A stretch of 64,000 nucleotides of DNA from Daucus carota subsp. sativus (GCF_001625215.2 NC_030385.2:32079598-32143597); one strand, 5' to 3'. Counted from the first letter of the stretch, positions 12,082-25,580 are shown. Translations and numbers: made by a program. Notes: generated by a model not told the origin, from the letters alone.

Positions 12082-13784
12082 ATGGAGGTTTACACCAAGT
12101 CCCTTAGACGTTATGAGCCCCCAAGTGATGCTGGAACTGCACGGCGCTCGCCCGGCCTAACACGAAGCAAAAGCGGCAATACTCTGGCCTTATCACTACC
12201 CGAAAAGCCGGTAGTTCCAGCTGTTCACCGCTCTCCATCTACTACTAAATCAAGAACAAAGGCGTATCCGGATCACTTGATGATCCATGCAGAACCTGCA
12301 AGTACTACAAATTCATCGAAAAACAAGAAGAAACTGAAAGAAGACAAGGATAAGAATAAAGATGGCACGTTTGGTCGCTTTTTACAGAGAAACACGCATT
12401 CTGATAAGAGTGTGCCAAAGACTAGTAGTGCAAGGTTAAAGCCTACTTCTCCTTCTGCATGGGCTTTGTCTCCTGCTCGTTCTTCGCAGTTCTCTCCGGT
12501 GACAAAGACTTATTCGTCTTCAGCAACTACTTCTCCGTCTGCATGGGCATTGTCCTCAGCACGAGCTTCCCCTGCCTTTCCGGTGACACATAAAGTTTCT
12601 GCCTCTTCAATAACCACTTCTGGAGTGAATGGTGTGTTGAAGTACTTTAAAAAGAAGAAAGAGTCGTCATTGCATAAAATGGAGTGTCAACATTTTTTGG
12701 TTTTAAATAATAATCTCTTGCAATGGAGGTATGTTAATGCGCGTGCTCAAGCTGCAATTGATGCACGCAAGTTAATTGCCCAGGTAAGAAATCAGCATCC
12801 ATCACATAATTGTTATGACTTAGTAAATGATGTCACTCACTTGCTCATGACTATAGAGATTTTTGTGTTTACCTGATGTTTTTATTTTGCATTATGTAAC
12901 AGAAAAAGTTTTACAATGTATCTGTACAAATCCTTAAGATGAGGAACTCCATCTTAGAAAAGCGAGTTGAAATGCAGAAAATGAAGCAAGTGAGCAAAGT
13001 GTATCAAATAATCCACTCGCAGGATCACTTGCTAAAATTATGGGCGAAAATGGAGGGTAAAAATTCTGAAGCTGTTGGCAGGGTAATACGAAAACTTTCA
13101 GCAATATCAATTAGAGTCCCTCTGGCTGACGATGTTAAGGTATATATTATAAACTATTTTCGTTTTTGTCAGAGACGAATTTTCTAAATTATTGTTTCCA
13201 GTTAGCAATATATGATAATTTTGTAGTTTATGTATCAATTGAACCTGGTCTTGAATTTCTTGTATATCTAATTGTGTAGGGAGATGTTTTCTTGGTCAGT
13301 GATGCCATGGTCAAGGCCACAGATGTCATGGAAAACGTGGAAGAAACATTACTCAAGAAATTTGATTATCAGGTCAGTATTTTAGATTCATCTTGAGAAA
13401 TCTAAGCACATACTGAATATGTAGAACAAAAGAACTGCATAAAAATGAGCAGTTTTCTGACTTGTGTGTCTGGTTTGACTCATCACATCAGGTTGAGAGA
13501 ATATGTTATCTGCTAACAGAGCTTTTAATCATAGTAAAGCAGCAAAAGGAATATTTAGTGGAACTAGAAAACAGTGTATCACTGATTGCTTCACTAAAGG
13601 TAAGAAATTCTTCCAGTGAATCCCTTAGTACATTCTAATCTCACTTTTCACCTCCAAACAGGCAGTTTTATATGTTTGTTTCAGGACCCAAATTCATGTT
13701 CTTTTTCCATGTCTATTTCTGTGTTAAAACTAGGCAGAGGAGAAAAGCTTAAGGATCCAACTCATCCAGTTAAAAGAGCAGTAG
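12082..13784 (+). CDS. QWRF motif-containing protein (microtubule-associated, AUGMIN8-related family)
   Basis: Five exons join in phase 0: 12082-12783, 12903-13139, 13280-13372, 13492-13599 and 13734-13784. All have GT-AG borders, giving 396 residues, close to the length I recall for the short QWRF5/6/7-type members. The N-terminal half is basic, Ser/Pro-rich and low in complexity (twice SPSAWALS), typical of microtubule-binding regions. The signature lies near residues 213-221 as LLQWRYVNARAQAA. The C-terminal half is predicted helical (QILKMRNSILEKRVEMQKMKQ and later heptad-like stretches). Family members bind microtubules or act as augmin-type subunits in plant cell division and expansion. 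The ORF runs past the first donor into intron 1, but the QVRNQ extension is intronic. Subgroup assignment is tentative. Confidence 0.88.
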
Positions 13785-14072
13785 AGAAGAGCTAAAGTCC
13801 ATTCCTACTATGTATCCAGACTCAATTCGGTGCTAGGAATAAGCCTTTATCACTAGGCCGTGATTCGTTTTTTAGTTTTTATGATATTCGAAAGTTGGGT
13901 TGGTGACAGTTGAAACCAATGTAATATCAACAAGCACATATGTATTTATAGGAGTGCTGGTTTTTAACAGATACTAGCTAAATTACATTGAGAAAATGAC
14001 AATGAAAAACGGTGAAATCCTATACCAATGCCCACGACAATGAAAAGATATTCAAAATGTATCAAACATATA
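13785..14072. other. Short convergent intergenic region
   Basis: This holds the 3' UTRs of the converging QWRF and receptor kinase genes. No other feature is seen. Confidence 0.5.
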
Positions 14073-17000
14073 TCAACATTCAGTGACAGACTTTTGTCCA
14101 TCAAAATCAGCCAGTAATTTGTTCACACCCCCAAAATCTCCATTTCCAGGCAACTTCCTCTTCGGCTTGGCTTCTAACAGCATCGACACCACATCTCTCA
14201 TTGGCGGACGATCAGCAGGATTCCGACTAGTGCAAAGCAAGGCAACCTTCAGCACCAGCATCATCTCCTCTCTTACAGGTGCACAAGATGCACCTGCATT
14301 CTTATCAAGCACATCTCTGAGTCCCTCCTTTGTTTTGATCTTTGTTCTAATCCAATCCACAATGCTGTTCCCATCTCCAAATTCCGCATTCACCGATCTT
14401 TTTCCACTTAAAATCTCCATTAAAACCACCCCATAACTGTAGATGTCACTCTTCTCATCAACTTGTAAAGTGTAGGCATATTCTGCAAGTGAAATAAATT
14501 GTCAATCGGTTAAAGTTCCTTTTGGAACAGATATATTAATATTCTAACTTCAATGTCTGTTAGAGAAAAACAGAGATAAGATCATAGAGGGGACCCGAGA
14601 AATGATAAAAAGGCAAATGCAAAGAATAAAGGGCACATCACGCGTAATAGTACTCAGCCATAATAGCTAGAAACTGGAAAAAAGAAAAAGATGAGTTGGT
14701 CCATTCCCTACTCAAACCAAATCGGTCCAATACCATTTTTCCACTTATATTAAATCTTTTAACATTTTATTACAAACCACGCACCAACGCTGATTTCAAC
14801 ATATAGTTCACGGAATTCATACTTGTTAAGACATGATGTCATAGACTACAAAGTTAGATTGAAAAGTTGTTCATTAGGGAGGCTAATAACGTGACTATTA
14901 TCACGTTTTATGTCATTTAAGGAAAAGGATTAAAGGAGCAAATATAGGGGCTGTTTGGCAACGGCTTTTCTGAGTTTATAAGTTAGAAGCATTTATTTCA
15001 TACCGTTTGTGTGAAAAGTCAAGAAGTACTTATAAAAAAAGCTAGGAATGCTGGCTTTTGTTTCAGCGCTTCTACTTATTTCCCAAATACTTTAATCATA
15101 AGTCTTAATTTGTTTCGGCCCCATAATTTGAAAACTGAAGAGCTGAATTGTGTGCCATATAAGAACATAGAAACTAGAAAGCAAAAGCACAGATCGAAAC
15201 AAAAGATCATACCTGGCGCGATGTAGCCATATGAACCAGCAATCACGGACATAGACTCGTCGCACTGGATCAGCTTAGCCACTCCAAAATCCGCGACTCT
15301 GGCTTCCATCTGACCATCCAATAAAATGTTACTAGGCTTAAGGTCGCGGTGAACAATTACTGGATCACAGTCATGGTGCAGATAGCAAATTCCTTGAGCT
15401 ACTCCCATTGCAATCTTGTAGCGAGTTAGCCAGTCCGCTACAAGATTATCGCCTTTATTGTTACTATGTAACAAATCGTCTAGATTTCCATTAGGCATGT
15501 ACTCATATAACAGCATTGTGCACTCGCTGTTACTGCAACATCCTAATAATCTCACGATATTCCTGTGCCTCACGTTTCCTAACACTTCCACCTCAGCTAA
15601 AACGCCTCTTCGTCGTCTGATTGTCTCTTTATGCTTGCCCCACAGCTTCTTCACTGCTATGATCTCGCCACCTGGCATTTCAGCTTTGTAAACTGTCCCA
15701 GTAGACCCCATTCCCAGGATCTTATCTGTCATAGACAACGAGTCCAAAACATCATCTGCGGTGAAATTTAATCGCTGGAAAGCTGTTAATTTCCAAGGCC
15801 CGATTTCCCTGTCACCTGATGCAAATCCGCGGTGATACCTGGCATGGTAGTACCTTATTCCCGCGATTAACATGAACAGAGCAATGCCAAATGCTGTGGC
15901 CATAATCCACACAATTGCTCCAGCAGTCCTTCTCGGCTGCTTGTGCTGCACTTCTACATCTCTCGGAGAAGGATCAGTTGTGTGGCAGGGATTCTTAAGT
16001 ATGCCACCACAGAGGCCTTCATTGCCAATAAACGACGAAGGATGGAAAATTGAAAGTATGTTTCCTGATGATGGCACTGGACCCGTGAGCTGATTATAAG
16101 ACACGTTGAAACTTTCCAGTGTACTACAATTGTCAAAATTGGAAGGAATCGTCCCTGCCAGAAGATTATGTGATAAATCAACATCAGTGATGGATGGAAG
16201 AGTTGAAATCTCCCAGGGAATGATTCCTGTCAGGGAATTTCGACGCAAATTCAGTACAATGAGCTTCTGACAGTGACTAATGTCCCAAGGAATGCTGCCA
16301 GTCAATGCATTTCCTTCTAATTCAATTCTGTAGAGTTTTTCACATCCAATAAAGTCAGGTATTTTTCCAATCAAATTTGAGTGACTAGCTGAGAATATCT
16401 GCAAGCTGTGAGAATTCCAGATATTATCTGGCAATTCGTCGTGAAAGAAATTGTTGGACATGTTCAAGTACTCTAGCTGAGGTGCATCGATAAGATCTTT
16501 GGGGATTGATCCGCTGAAATTATTTTTGCTGACGTCCATGAACGTTATATTAGGCGAACGCCCAAAGCCTAATGGTAATGAGCCATTGAGATTGTTGTCT
16601 TGAACCCGAAACCTTGCCAAAGATGTGCAATTCACTATAGACAAAGGCAATTGACCGGAGAATTTGTTTGAAAAGAGTAAGAGCTTCGTGAGTTTATTGC
16701 CATCACAAACATGTGGAGGTATGGGACCGGATAGCAAATTTGTCGAGACGTCTACCTTTTGCAACATTCCATTTGAGCCAAGCTTCCAAGGCAAGACTCC
16801 AGTGAGAGAATTGTTCCATAAAGATAGAAATTCTAGATTAGGAAGATCAGCTATGCCCTCTGGTATCTCTCCAGTTAGCTTGTTTGTCATCAAATTCAAT
16901 GTGTTTACTTGCTTAAGTAATGACAGTTCACTAGGAATGATGCCAGTAAGCTGATTAAAAGATAAATCAAGAAATTTTAGTGACGCTAATTGAGATAAAC

Positions 17001-17829
17001 TCGAAGGAATGTTGCCTGTAATGCGGTTATTGAAGAGTAACAGAGACTCGAGCTTCGTCAGGTTGCCAAAGGCTGGTGGAATTACACCTGAAAGATTTGA
17101 AAATGAGATATCGAGGTAGTTGAGATTTGATAACAGGGAAAATTGTGCTGGAAGGTCTCCAGTGAAGCGATTGTATCCGATTTCAATTCTCTCAAGTTGC
17201 TTCAAAAGGCTTAATTCTGACGGGATTGCGCCAGTGAGTGAGTTTCCTGCGAGGTGCAGGAACTTGAGGGCAGGAAAACTGCCGTAACTTGGTGGAATCT
17301 CGCCAGAGAAGTAGCTGCCACCAAGGTTGAGGTGCTCGAGGAACTGGAGGCGGGTTATGTCTTGAGGTAAAGAACCGTTGAAATCGTTGCTATAAGCGTC
17401 TAGAAGGGACAAGTGTTTGAGTTTTGATATGGCAGAGGGGAATTCAGAACTGAAAGCATTGCGACTAATGTCAAGGCTTATAAGAGAAGGTAATTCAAAA
17501 ATGTCTCGCGGAAGAGGCCCTTGGAAAGCATTGCTGCTGAGATTCAAGAAACGGAGGTGGCCTAATTGGCGAATATTAGAAGGAAATGTACCTGAAAGGT
17601 TGCGGTTGGAGAGGTCTATTGACACGATACGACTATGTCTGTCACATTTGATCCCGGACCAGTTGCACCAAACAGGATTAGAAGTAGAATCCCAATCACT
17701 CAGATGATGCAAAGGGTCGATAAGCGATGATTTGAGGGAGAGCAGGGAGAGGAGTTGGAGAGGCAGAGTTGTCGCGGCTGAAATGCCTCCAAGAAAGAAA
17801 AGAAAGAAGAAGAAATGGAATTGTTTCAT
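14073..17829 (-). CDS. PXY: LRR receptor-like kinase, TDR/PXY type (TDIF/CLE41 receptor)
   Basis: Exon 1 is 17829-15213 and exon 2 is 14482-14073. The 730-bp intron (GT at 15212, AG at 14483) splits the codon of the kinase APE motif. The product is 1008 residues, against about 1040 for Arabidopsis PXY. A signal peptide (about 1-18) precedes the LRR cap (WCNWSGIKCD), roughly 20 LRRs, a transmembrane helix (about 636-658) and a kinase domain. The kinase has the glycine loop GMGSTGTVYK (706-715), VKK lysine (727), HRDLKPSN (827) and DFG (847-849), all intact. LRR stretches such as GGSYFSGEIPPSYG and WEISTLPSITDVDLSHNLL resemble PXY rather than PXL1/PXL2. PXY perceives TDIF peptide in the cambium and promotes vascular stem-cell division and oriented xylem growth. 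Orthology is inferred by recall, not by a tree. Confidence 0.88.
14946..15115. repeat. Dispersed repeat inside the PXY-like intron
   Basis: The stretch beginning gggctgtttggcaacggc and containing accgtttgtgtgaaaag, gctaggaatgctggctttt and ttatttcccaaatacttta matches, in reverse orientation, the repeat at about 49111-49365. It looks like a MITE fragment. No target duplication is clear here. Confidence 0.6.
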
Positions 17830-19427
17830 GGTTTTGAAATGTTTGAATTGTGTGTGGTGTTAGTGTTGGTGTTATGAAGAAGCTAGAAGAGTAAATTTAA
17901 GGAAGAAAAATGCTTTTGTGGAGTGCAGTTTGGTGCAGGAGGGGTGGTGTATTTCTCATGATTGGTTTTCTTTTCTTTGTTTGTTTTGAGTGATGGTGTG
18001 GGGGAAAAAAGAGAGGGAGATGAATTGAAAGAGAAAAGAGGTTACAAGTAAAGAAACTACTATTATATTGCTACAGTTTCCTCAGCTTCAACTAGCCCTT
18101 TTTTCTGTTTTATCAACATTATTATGAAAACTGCACTTTATATTTCTTTCATCAAGAGTATGTTTGTTTGTTTGTATTTATGTATGTATATATTGCTTTG
18201 TCTGCTCTCAAAATACCATGCTTATATGATTTCTTTTTATTCACTTCTACTTTTTCATCATTCATTTGTTTCCTTTAACTTTGCTTATTAACATTCTGGC
18301 TCTGCAGTAGTGGTTGATGGATTTAGCTATCACCATCTCAGGATCCAAGAAAGTGATTTCTGGTCATCATTAATTACCACTATTAATTAGTTTTATTATT
18401 TAATCCTGTTTTTATATTATCAACTAATTAAAGAAATTGGTCCCTCCTACTTCTTTTGAGAATTACTATCATCTTTTACAGTGCTTCTGTCACCTTGATG
18501 GAACCTAATTGTGAGAGTGAGTCTGTGACTATAGCTAACTTACGAACATGGACCACTGCCCCCGTCTCAAAAGAACTTACAGAATTATTAAAGCAGAGAA
18601 GGTTGTACATAAACACCCACGTTACTCGTTTTTAGAAATCTAACGTATATCAAGGAGACACTTAACAATTGTGACAATCAGGACCTTTTTTATACTAAAC
18701 GTATGCAATGAGGTTCCCGTTGTTTGCTTGATGTTATTTTTACTCTTCTTGACATCGGCAGCCGGTTCTCCTCCAACCTATGTATTCCATGATTCGACCT
18801 GTCTGTATGTGGGTAAGGGTGTACCAGAGAGTTCAAAGTCCTCAGATTTTCAAATTGTCCCTGTGTATTATTTATTGTTTTGTTAGATAAATTATCAGAG
18901 GACCAAGGGAAATCCAGACATGGGACTGTAGTGTTGGACCAGTGGATTCTCTTTTTGTCAGTTACAGAATTTTAAGATCATCAGCTGAATGATTATTATA
19001 TGTTTTTGTTTCTTTCTACTAATATTGTGTTAAGACTTCAAAGTATACTTGATAATAAGTCTATGTTTGGCTAAGGTTTTTTTCCCAAAGTTTTCAAGAT
19101 TATCTCTGAAACATCTTATCTTATTTAAATAATTTGTGTAGAAAATTTATAAGTCAATTTCCAATTTATAAATTTATAAGTTAGATTCTAAAAAATTGGA
19201 AAATCAAGTTTGAAAAGCTTTTCTACTTCTTGCAAGCTACCCAGGGAGAGGCATCAATAAGTTTGTCTACAAATTAACTAAGAAATTAAATAACGCGTGC
19301 TGCCTAGTTAGTTTCAGCTCGAGAGCGAATTATTTCAAATACTCCATAGGAGTATAATTTACCGTACCATTTACGGTTACAACTTGTGTACGGCACAACA
19401 GTTGAGTATTTTGTATATACTAGCCTT
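17830..19427. other. PXY-like upstream region and intergenic DNA
   Basis: Bases 17830 to about 18100 are the presumed 5' UTR and core promoter of the receptor kinase. Beyond that the sequence is AT-rich. ORF 18671-18886 has no recognisable features. Confidence 0.4.
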
Positions 19428-19655
19428 TAACCCGTGCGAAGCACGGACGGATATATAGTTCGTAATTTATTATTTATAATTTAAATTTTAACATCATTTT
19501 ATTAGTATTTTAATATTAATGAATTGAATTTTAATTAAAGACTCCACATTTGTAGACTTGTAGTACCAAAAGGAGAATACCAAACCAAAAAATAGAACTA
19601 AAACCTTGGACTACAAATTATATCCATGTTGACTTATTATAGTATAGTATAGATA
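19425..19655. repeat. Short interspersed repeat with a CCGTGCGAAGCACGG stem
   Basis: The stretch tagcctttaacccgtgcgaa continues into gcacgg, giving the near-palindrome ccgtgcgaagcacgg (19435-19449). An AT-rich stretch follows, ending tatagtatagtatagat near 19653. This motif pair is common in dispersed plant repeats. The class (Helitron-like or other) is uncertain. Confidence 0.4.
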
Positions 19656-19870
19656 TCCAATGATCCATACTGCAGTCTGCACAACTTTGTTGCGTGTGGA
19701 GGTATAAACTTGAAAGAGAGAATGAGAGAAAATATATGTATTAAAAATTAATAAAGTATGTGTAACCGCCAAAGTTATATTCCAGCTGGAAACGAGAACA
19801 AACTGGCTTTTAGAATCGTCACATATATGTACTTTGCGTTTAGTAGTATACTTAAACTTAGTACTCTATA

Positions 19871-20108
19871 CTACTCACGTCGTCCCATCAGATTCTTTAC
19901 AGTTTCCTTATTTGATCGTTCCATCCATTTTTTTACATTACAAAACTTTCCTAAAATAGTTAATGGGTCCCATTACTTTCCCATTTTTTCTTCTTTTTCA
20001 CGCTACTTTTACTCCACTATCTCTCTTCTCTCTTTTCTACTATTTTATACATATGTCTTAACCTTCGTGCCCAAACCCAATGTAAAGAATTGGGTGGGAC
20101 GGAGGGAG
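19871..20108. mobile_element. Stowaway-type MITE (238 bp)
   Basis: The right end tgggtgggacggagggag pairs with a decayed left end ctactcacgtcgtccca. TA duplications flank it (19869-19870 and 20109-20110). The interior closely matches the MITE at 44877-45157. It is non-coding. Confidence 0.85.
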
Positions 20109-20539
20109 TATCAATCAATCAGAAGCAGCAAAAGCTGTAAATACATATATGTGCATGACAGATCGCCAAAAAGATGAACATATTTGTTGTTAGTCGGAGC
20201 TAAAGCAATCCCCACGTAAAAAAAACAATTTATGTGTTGTCGATATGATTATAGAAATCAAAAATCGAAAATAATTAATTGATTTGTTAGTTCACGATTC
20301 AATGGAGATATTTTGATTTATCAGAGATATTTTCATAAATAGGAAACTTTTGATAAAATTGATAAAATATTTTAAATAAAATAATTAATTAAATATATAC
20401 TGTTATTATTATATTAGAAACAAATATTAATTCATCACGAATAATTAATTAATCAAGAATTGAATGTATCTGAAGAACCGAATGCTATCCTTTTAAGATT
20501 CATTACACTCATGAGGTTGTCGGGGTGGGATGAGAGTTA

Positions 20540-20770
20540 CTCCCTCCGTTATGAAACATAGGTCGTTTTACTTTTTTTGCACGTATTTTTAAATCTTTTG
20601 ACCGCAGATTTAAAATCATTATTTTTGAATTTTCTTTTTTGAATAAAAATATCAATCATATATATGTATTCAAAAAAAAATGTCAAAAACAATGATTTTT
20701 GACATGCGATCAAAGAACTTAGAAATTAGTGAAAAAAGTCAAACTGACTTATATTTCAAAACAGAGGGAG
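20540..20770. mobile_element. Stowaway-type MITE, second family (231 bp)
   Basis: The left end is ctccctccgttatgaaacat and the right end atttcaaaacagagggag. They form terminal inverted repeats flanked by TA (20538-20539 and 20771-20772). The inner arms also pair (gacttttttcac-type sequences), so the transcript would fold into a long hairpin. Confidence 0.85.
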
Positions 20771-20772
20771 TA

Positions 20773-21264
20773 AAATAGAATATTGTTCTGATACGGTTCG
20801 GGCTATATATGGAATTTTAAAGATTCTTTTACTTGGCAAGTCATAAAAAGTGAAGTAGCTTGATATGAATTTCATGTTTGAAGAAAACCATTTTGTACCA
20901 AAACATTCTGGAGCTGAAGTTGATACAATCTACAAGTTGGTGCAGAGATGGTAACCAAACAACAAAGGAAAATGATGGAATAAACTGGAAAGAGAGAACA
21001 TTCTGTAATTACTGAACCTTCTTTTACGGCACATCTAATGTGGGCTGGGTCCACGGCCTACTTAGTGGGGCCAATTTCTGCAACCCATCTGATTATGCCT
21101 AGCCCATTTGAAGTATAAATATGATTCATCTACGCTTTTTTTTCGTTTAATCTAGTGTTAAGCCCTCACGTACGCACGCCTCTCTGTAGTCGACCACGCA
21201 TGACTCATGAGTCCATTAAACACCCGCTACAATCGCATGCATGCGTTCATGCTCCACTATATAT
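20773..21264. other. Intergenic DNA
   Basis: No gene or repeat is recognised. The ORF at 20872-21054 (-) has no support. Confidence 0.4.
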
Positions 21265-21844
21265 CAGTGTTCTAAAAATCGCCGAGTCAGCCGAGTACTC
21301 ATTCCGAGTACTCGTTTTTAACCCCTCGTCCGATCCGAGTTCCGAGTAATCGGGTTCGAAACCGATTTCTTAAAAAATCGGTCAGAACTCGGTTCGACTC
21401 CGAGTACTCGAGGTCAAATCCGAGTTTGACTTATTAATTTTTTATTGTTTTATTTGAAAATTATTTCAAAAGAGACTAAACGTAAATTTATATATGTTTT
21501 GGTCTTGTTTTTGTAGAGTATTGACATTAATTAGAAAGTATATGTGTTTTATCATCAAAACTTGTGAATGATTATTATGTCAAAAATAATCCAACAAGTA
21601 ACTTTTTTTTTTTTGACGAAAACAAGTAACTTTTATTTGAACTATATTGTGTTATTAAAATATTAATATTATTAAACAGTTTTATTATTAATCAGTATAT
21701 AACTATATATGAGAGAAAAAATTAATTAAAAAAAATACCCGATTAGTTATCCGATAACTCATTCCGAGTACTCTCCCGAGTTCCGAGTACTCATTTTTCT
21801 AGAACCAAACCGAGTTGGACCGATTTCCGATTTTTACAACCTTG
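21265..21844. mobile_element. hAT-like non-autonomous element (580 bp)
   Basis: The left end is CAGTGTTCTAAAAATCG, and the right end read inward is CAAGGTTGTAAAAATCGG. A perfect 8-bp duplication, ctatatat, flanks it at 21257-21264 and 21845-21852. Both subterminal regions are packed with ccgagtactcg-type repeats and the centre is AT-rich. There is no coding capacity. Confidence 0.88.
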
Positions 21845-21852
21845 CTATATAT

Positions 21853-24800
21853 ACATTATAGATTTATAGGGCAGACACACTTGATTTTTAAATCCCCTTT
21901 GATTCGAATCTCGAATTCTCGTATTCAAACTGTTATGAATATGCATAGAATGCCAGAGTAACTGTTCACGATTATATCATGCACAGTATAACCAATCAAA
22001 TTATTCTATTATGTTGCTAGTTTTAGATGCACACTTCCCCAAGTCGACAGTCAAATGTCGATTCAGGTCACATATTCAGACATATTTGGCCATCAACATG
22101 TTTAAGTTGATGATTCATGGCCTATCTATACACCTTACCACCTAACATCACCATAGCCATGCACATGCCTTGGTCATAACAATCTTTACCTATAGCTAGC
22201 TTAAGCATAAGAAGAAAGACAACTCTTGTAACATTTGATAAAATTCGAATTCTCGACATCTTGATATTTTTTTTGAGAAATAAAATACACATGTTATATT
22301 TCTCTAGTTGCCTGTATATGTGAATATATGGTGTAGTAAGAGCACGCACCAAAATATTCGAAAATTGATGTTTAAAAAGCAAGAGGGTGCTATCAAGGTT
22401 CAGGTTGTTGAGAATCTGGGCACAAAATCTGAAACGCGAACAAGGAAAAAAGATAAAGGAAAAGAAAATAGGACATAAAGATAAAGGGGGTATGGGCCCA
22501 GAAGAGAATGATAGAAGCAGAGAATTAAGCGGCCCAAAGAATGACAAAAAGCTGTCACATGGCTCACCTCCACAGTTAAAAACAAATGGGGCACTCCTTT
22601 CATTTGACTTCAAATTGGACTTTTGATTATAACATTTTCTCCTAGTGGAGAACAAAATCATTATTATTTTTGGTGGGTAGAAAAACTCAACAACACACAT
22701 TTCAAACTATTTCTCTCTATTATCGATATATTTGTTCACTTTAAAAATAGAGTATAATACGTGATAAATAATTGTATTGAAATGTAGAGTTTTGAAATCG
22801 AGCTTTTGAAAAAAAATAAGTAAATTATCAATTTAGAGTTATGGATAGAACTGCTTTAAGTTAAATCTTTACTGTGATGAGACCAGAAGAAAGTGCGTAT
22901 ATATAAATAACATAACGTTATGAAAAATATTTGACAATATGGTGAGAAAATTTACATGGAATCCAATAGCAAGATCTTGATAATTATCACACTTTGAAAG
23001 TTTACGGATCGGTGGGATTGTTTGGGTCCGAAAACAAAATTAGAATACAACAAAATGGTTCATACACATCCGACTAGTATCTTTATTAGGCACTTGATAA
23101 AGTTTTGCTTTAAGTCAAGTTCTCTCTCTATCTCTCTCTCTGGAAAACACACCTTAACTAATACTCTTATTAGAAGTATAGGACAGAGTTATTTGACTAG
23201 TTAACCGGATGATATGGACCTCTTAAAGTTGATTAGAGCAGGACAACGACAATTAGAATTTTGCTATTGTTAATTGATATTTTATGTAAAAAGTAGAATA
23301 TATTAGTTCAAGAAGTCTATCAATTACTTCTGTTAACTGGTTGTCTCTATTGTCAAACTTCTATAACACTGTGATATTGCCAGTAGTGTGGGAAATTCTT
23401 GTTTTCACTTTTGGCTCCATTTTGTTCCGCTGAGGAAACTATGTTAAGTGATCAAGTTTTCCGAAATTTTAAGATATTAAGAGAAAGATTTACCAGAATC
23501 GTATTCTAACACTGTACACCGTTTTTAAGGGGAGCATACTAGACTAATAAGAGCAGGAAACCCTGCAGTGTTGAATCTCACTTGATGGACATTGAGGATG
23601 CCAGTTCTTAGTGGAACATAATGTGCATACTTGCTTTGCTTTGTAATCAAAACAACTCAACAGCTTCAATTCTTCAATCATTCAATCTGCAGTAGTGGAC
23701 TAGTGGTGATTAAACCCTGGATGCAAGCACTTATTGATTTATAGGTTTGAAATTAACACAAGCAATGCAGGAGATTCTTATGCAAAAATCAACCTGTGAT
23801 GATGCTATATTGCTATATCATGGATTAACTTTTTATGGTTGGATACCCTTTTTTGGTTTCCTTTTCACCGTACACTCGGCTTTGTCCACATCTTAATTAT
23901 AAGTTTCATACTTCTATTCTTTTTTCCCACTTTTTCTCTATGAATTAGGAAAGTTAACTTTGAAACTTATAATTACTAGTCAGTCACTCTTAGAAACATT
24001 GGAAGACAACACATAATAGACCCGTGGAGTCTCTTTTATCATCATGTTTGCATGGTTCATGACTACCTCAGTTCAGCCTCGCTTCTTTTGCTTTTTATTA
24101 ATCGCTACAGCAATTCACTAAGAAAGTTTACCTTGATGGGATATTAGAAAGAAGGTTACATCACCAAGAGTTTTGAACATGAAAAGTAGAATAAAATTGA
24201 AAAAGGACAAGTTTGTCCAATGCTAATTGTTGTACAACTTGCAAATTACAATGTACAATAGATTGCTACCACCACCAGATGCTCGCTGGAGTATGACATA
24301 TTGCGTATGCTGATACGGAGGAGCATGACAAGATATTTACCCTAACTGTCGAATATTGTTAGCATACATCCGGCACGAAAAAAAACCTAGTCAAGAGAAA
24401 TTATAATATGAATCAATTTTTCGCTAGATTAAACTATAATTCCCGCATATACATTTAAAATCTAGGATTAAATCATATGACGAAAAAACTTGTAATAGTA
24501 TGTTCTGATATTCGTATGTCTTGAACCCATACCCATATTTAATTATTTGCCAAAGAAGCTACCCTGATGGAATACTAGAAAAGAAGGTAACAAGAGTTTG
24601 CGGAAACGGAAAAAGGCCATCTTTGTTTATTACGGAATATGCCGTGTGTGTTGTTGATCCGAGTACAACAGATTATTCCCATCACCAGATCCTCTTTATA
24701 GTATGACATCAAGCAAGCCGATCCGGGAAAACCCACGATACATTTTTTTTTTTTTTTTTGTAAGTAAAAAAACCCACAATACATTGTTTAGCTTGATATC

Positions 24801-25580
24801 ACTAAAAAACTGTAGGCTATTTTGTTAAAGAGGCAGTAATGTCACAAGGTGAAACATCAAACTTTGAGGAACCATCCAGGAGTAATATCAACAGAAAATT
24901 AATGTAGGAGTAACTAACACTGCAGATATCTTGCAAAGTTACAGCTACAAGTAAACTAGTTAATCTGAAAATTGCTTTTTTTTCAAATATGCATTGACAA
25001 ACCAATGTGTGCAAGCATTTCTTTTTACGCCTGGAGAACGTTAATTTTTAATCTTAGTATAGGTAGAAAAATCTTCTTATTCAATAAACAAGTCAGGTAA
25101 TATGACAGGAAAAACTGATCCCATCTGTTCTCAGTACCTTTCATAATTATTGAACCCAACAAGGAAAAAAACTGCGATAAGATCCTATCTGCTAGACAGA
25201 CCAATAGACAATTAGATACCCAATACAATCTATAAATAGCAACTTATATAATGCTATTACAAGGCAGAAATAAAGTTTACTAGCCTTATGGTGGGTGGTC
25301 AGGGTTCTGAATTTTATAAACCTTTGAAGCTCAGTTGTATATGAACTTAAGAAAGGGGTGCCTGGGCTGCAAGGTGAAGAAGATTGACAAGTCTAATGCA
25401 AAATATAATATTAAACAAACACAAAACTTAGTATCTTGCACTCAGAATGTTAAAAATGCTTCAAGGTAAGTCCTAGCAGAAAATAGAAACAGTACACTAG
25501 AAATCCAAAAGGATGATGATCTTAGTGACAGAGAATACTCTATATGAGTATTATCTGTGACATATAACACTCTATGATGA
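21853..25580. other. Gene-empty 3.7-kb region
   Basis: No gene is supported. ORFs at 22122-22700 (-), 22387-22626, 23022-23204, 24521-24706 and 24817-25228 lack recognisable domains, and I treat them as chance. An imperfect direct duplication lies at about 24121-24330 and 24553-24720. A 17-base T run is near 24743-24759. The last part (about 25260-25580) is presumably RPL15 3' flank and UTR. Confidence 0.4.
24121..24720. repeat. Imperfect direct duplication
   Basis: The stretches near 24121-24330 and 24553-24720 share diverged blocks: gaaagtttaccttgatgggat versus gaagctaccctgatggaat, then ccaccagatgctc versus tcaccagatcctc and agtatgacat in both. This looks like an old local duplication of unknown origin. 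Confidence 0.45.

Noticed and set aside
14083..17707. Several plus-strand ORFs of 70-120 codons at 14083-14436 and 15458-17707
   Set aside because: They are antisense shadows of the PXY-like receptor kinase exons.
24521..24706. 61-codon ORF (YPDGILEKKVTRVCG...)
   Set aside because: It looks protein-like, but the diverged duplicate at 24121 does not keep the frame, and no family is recognised.
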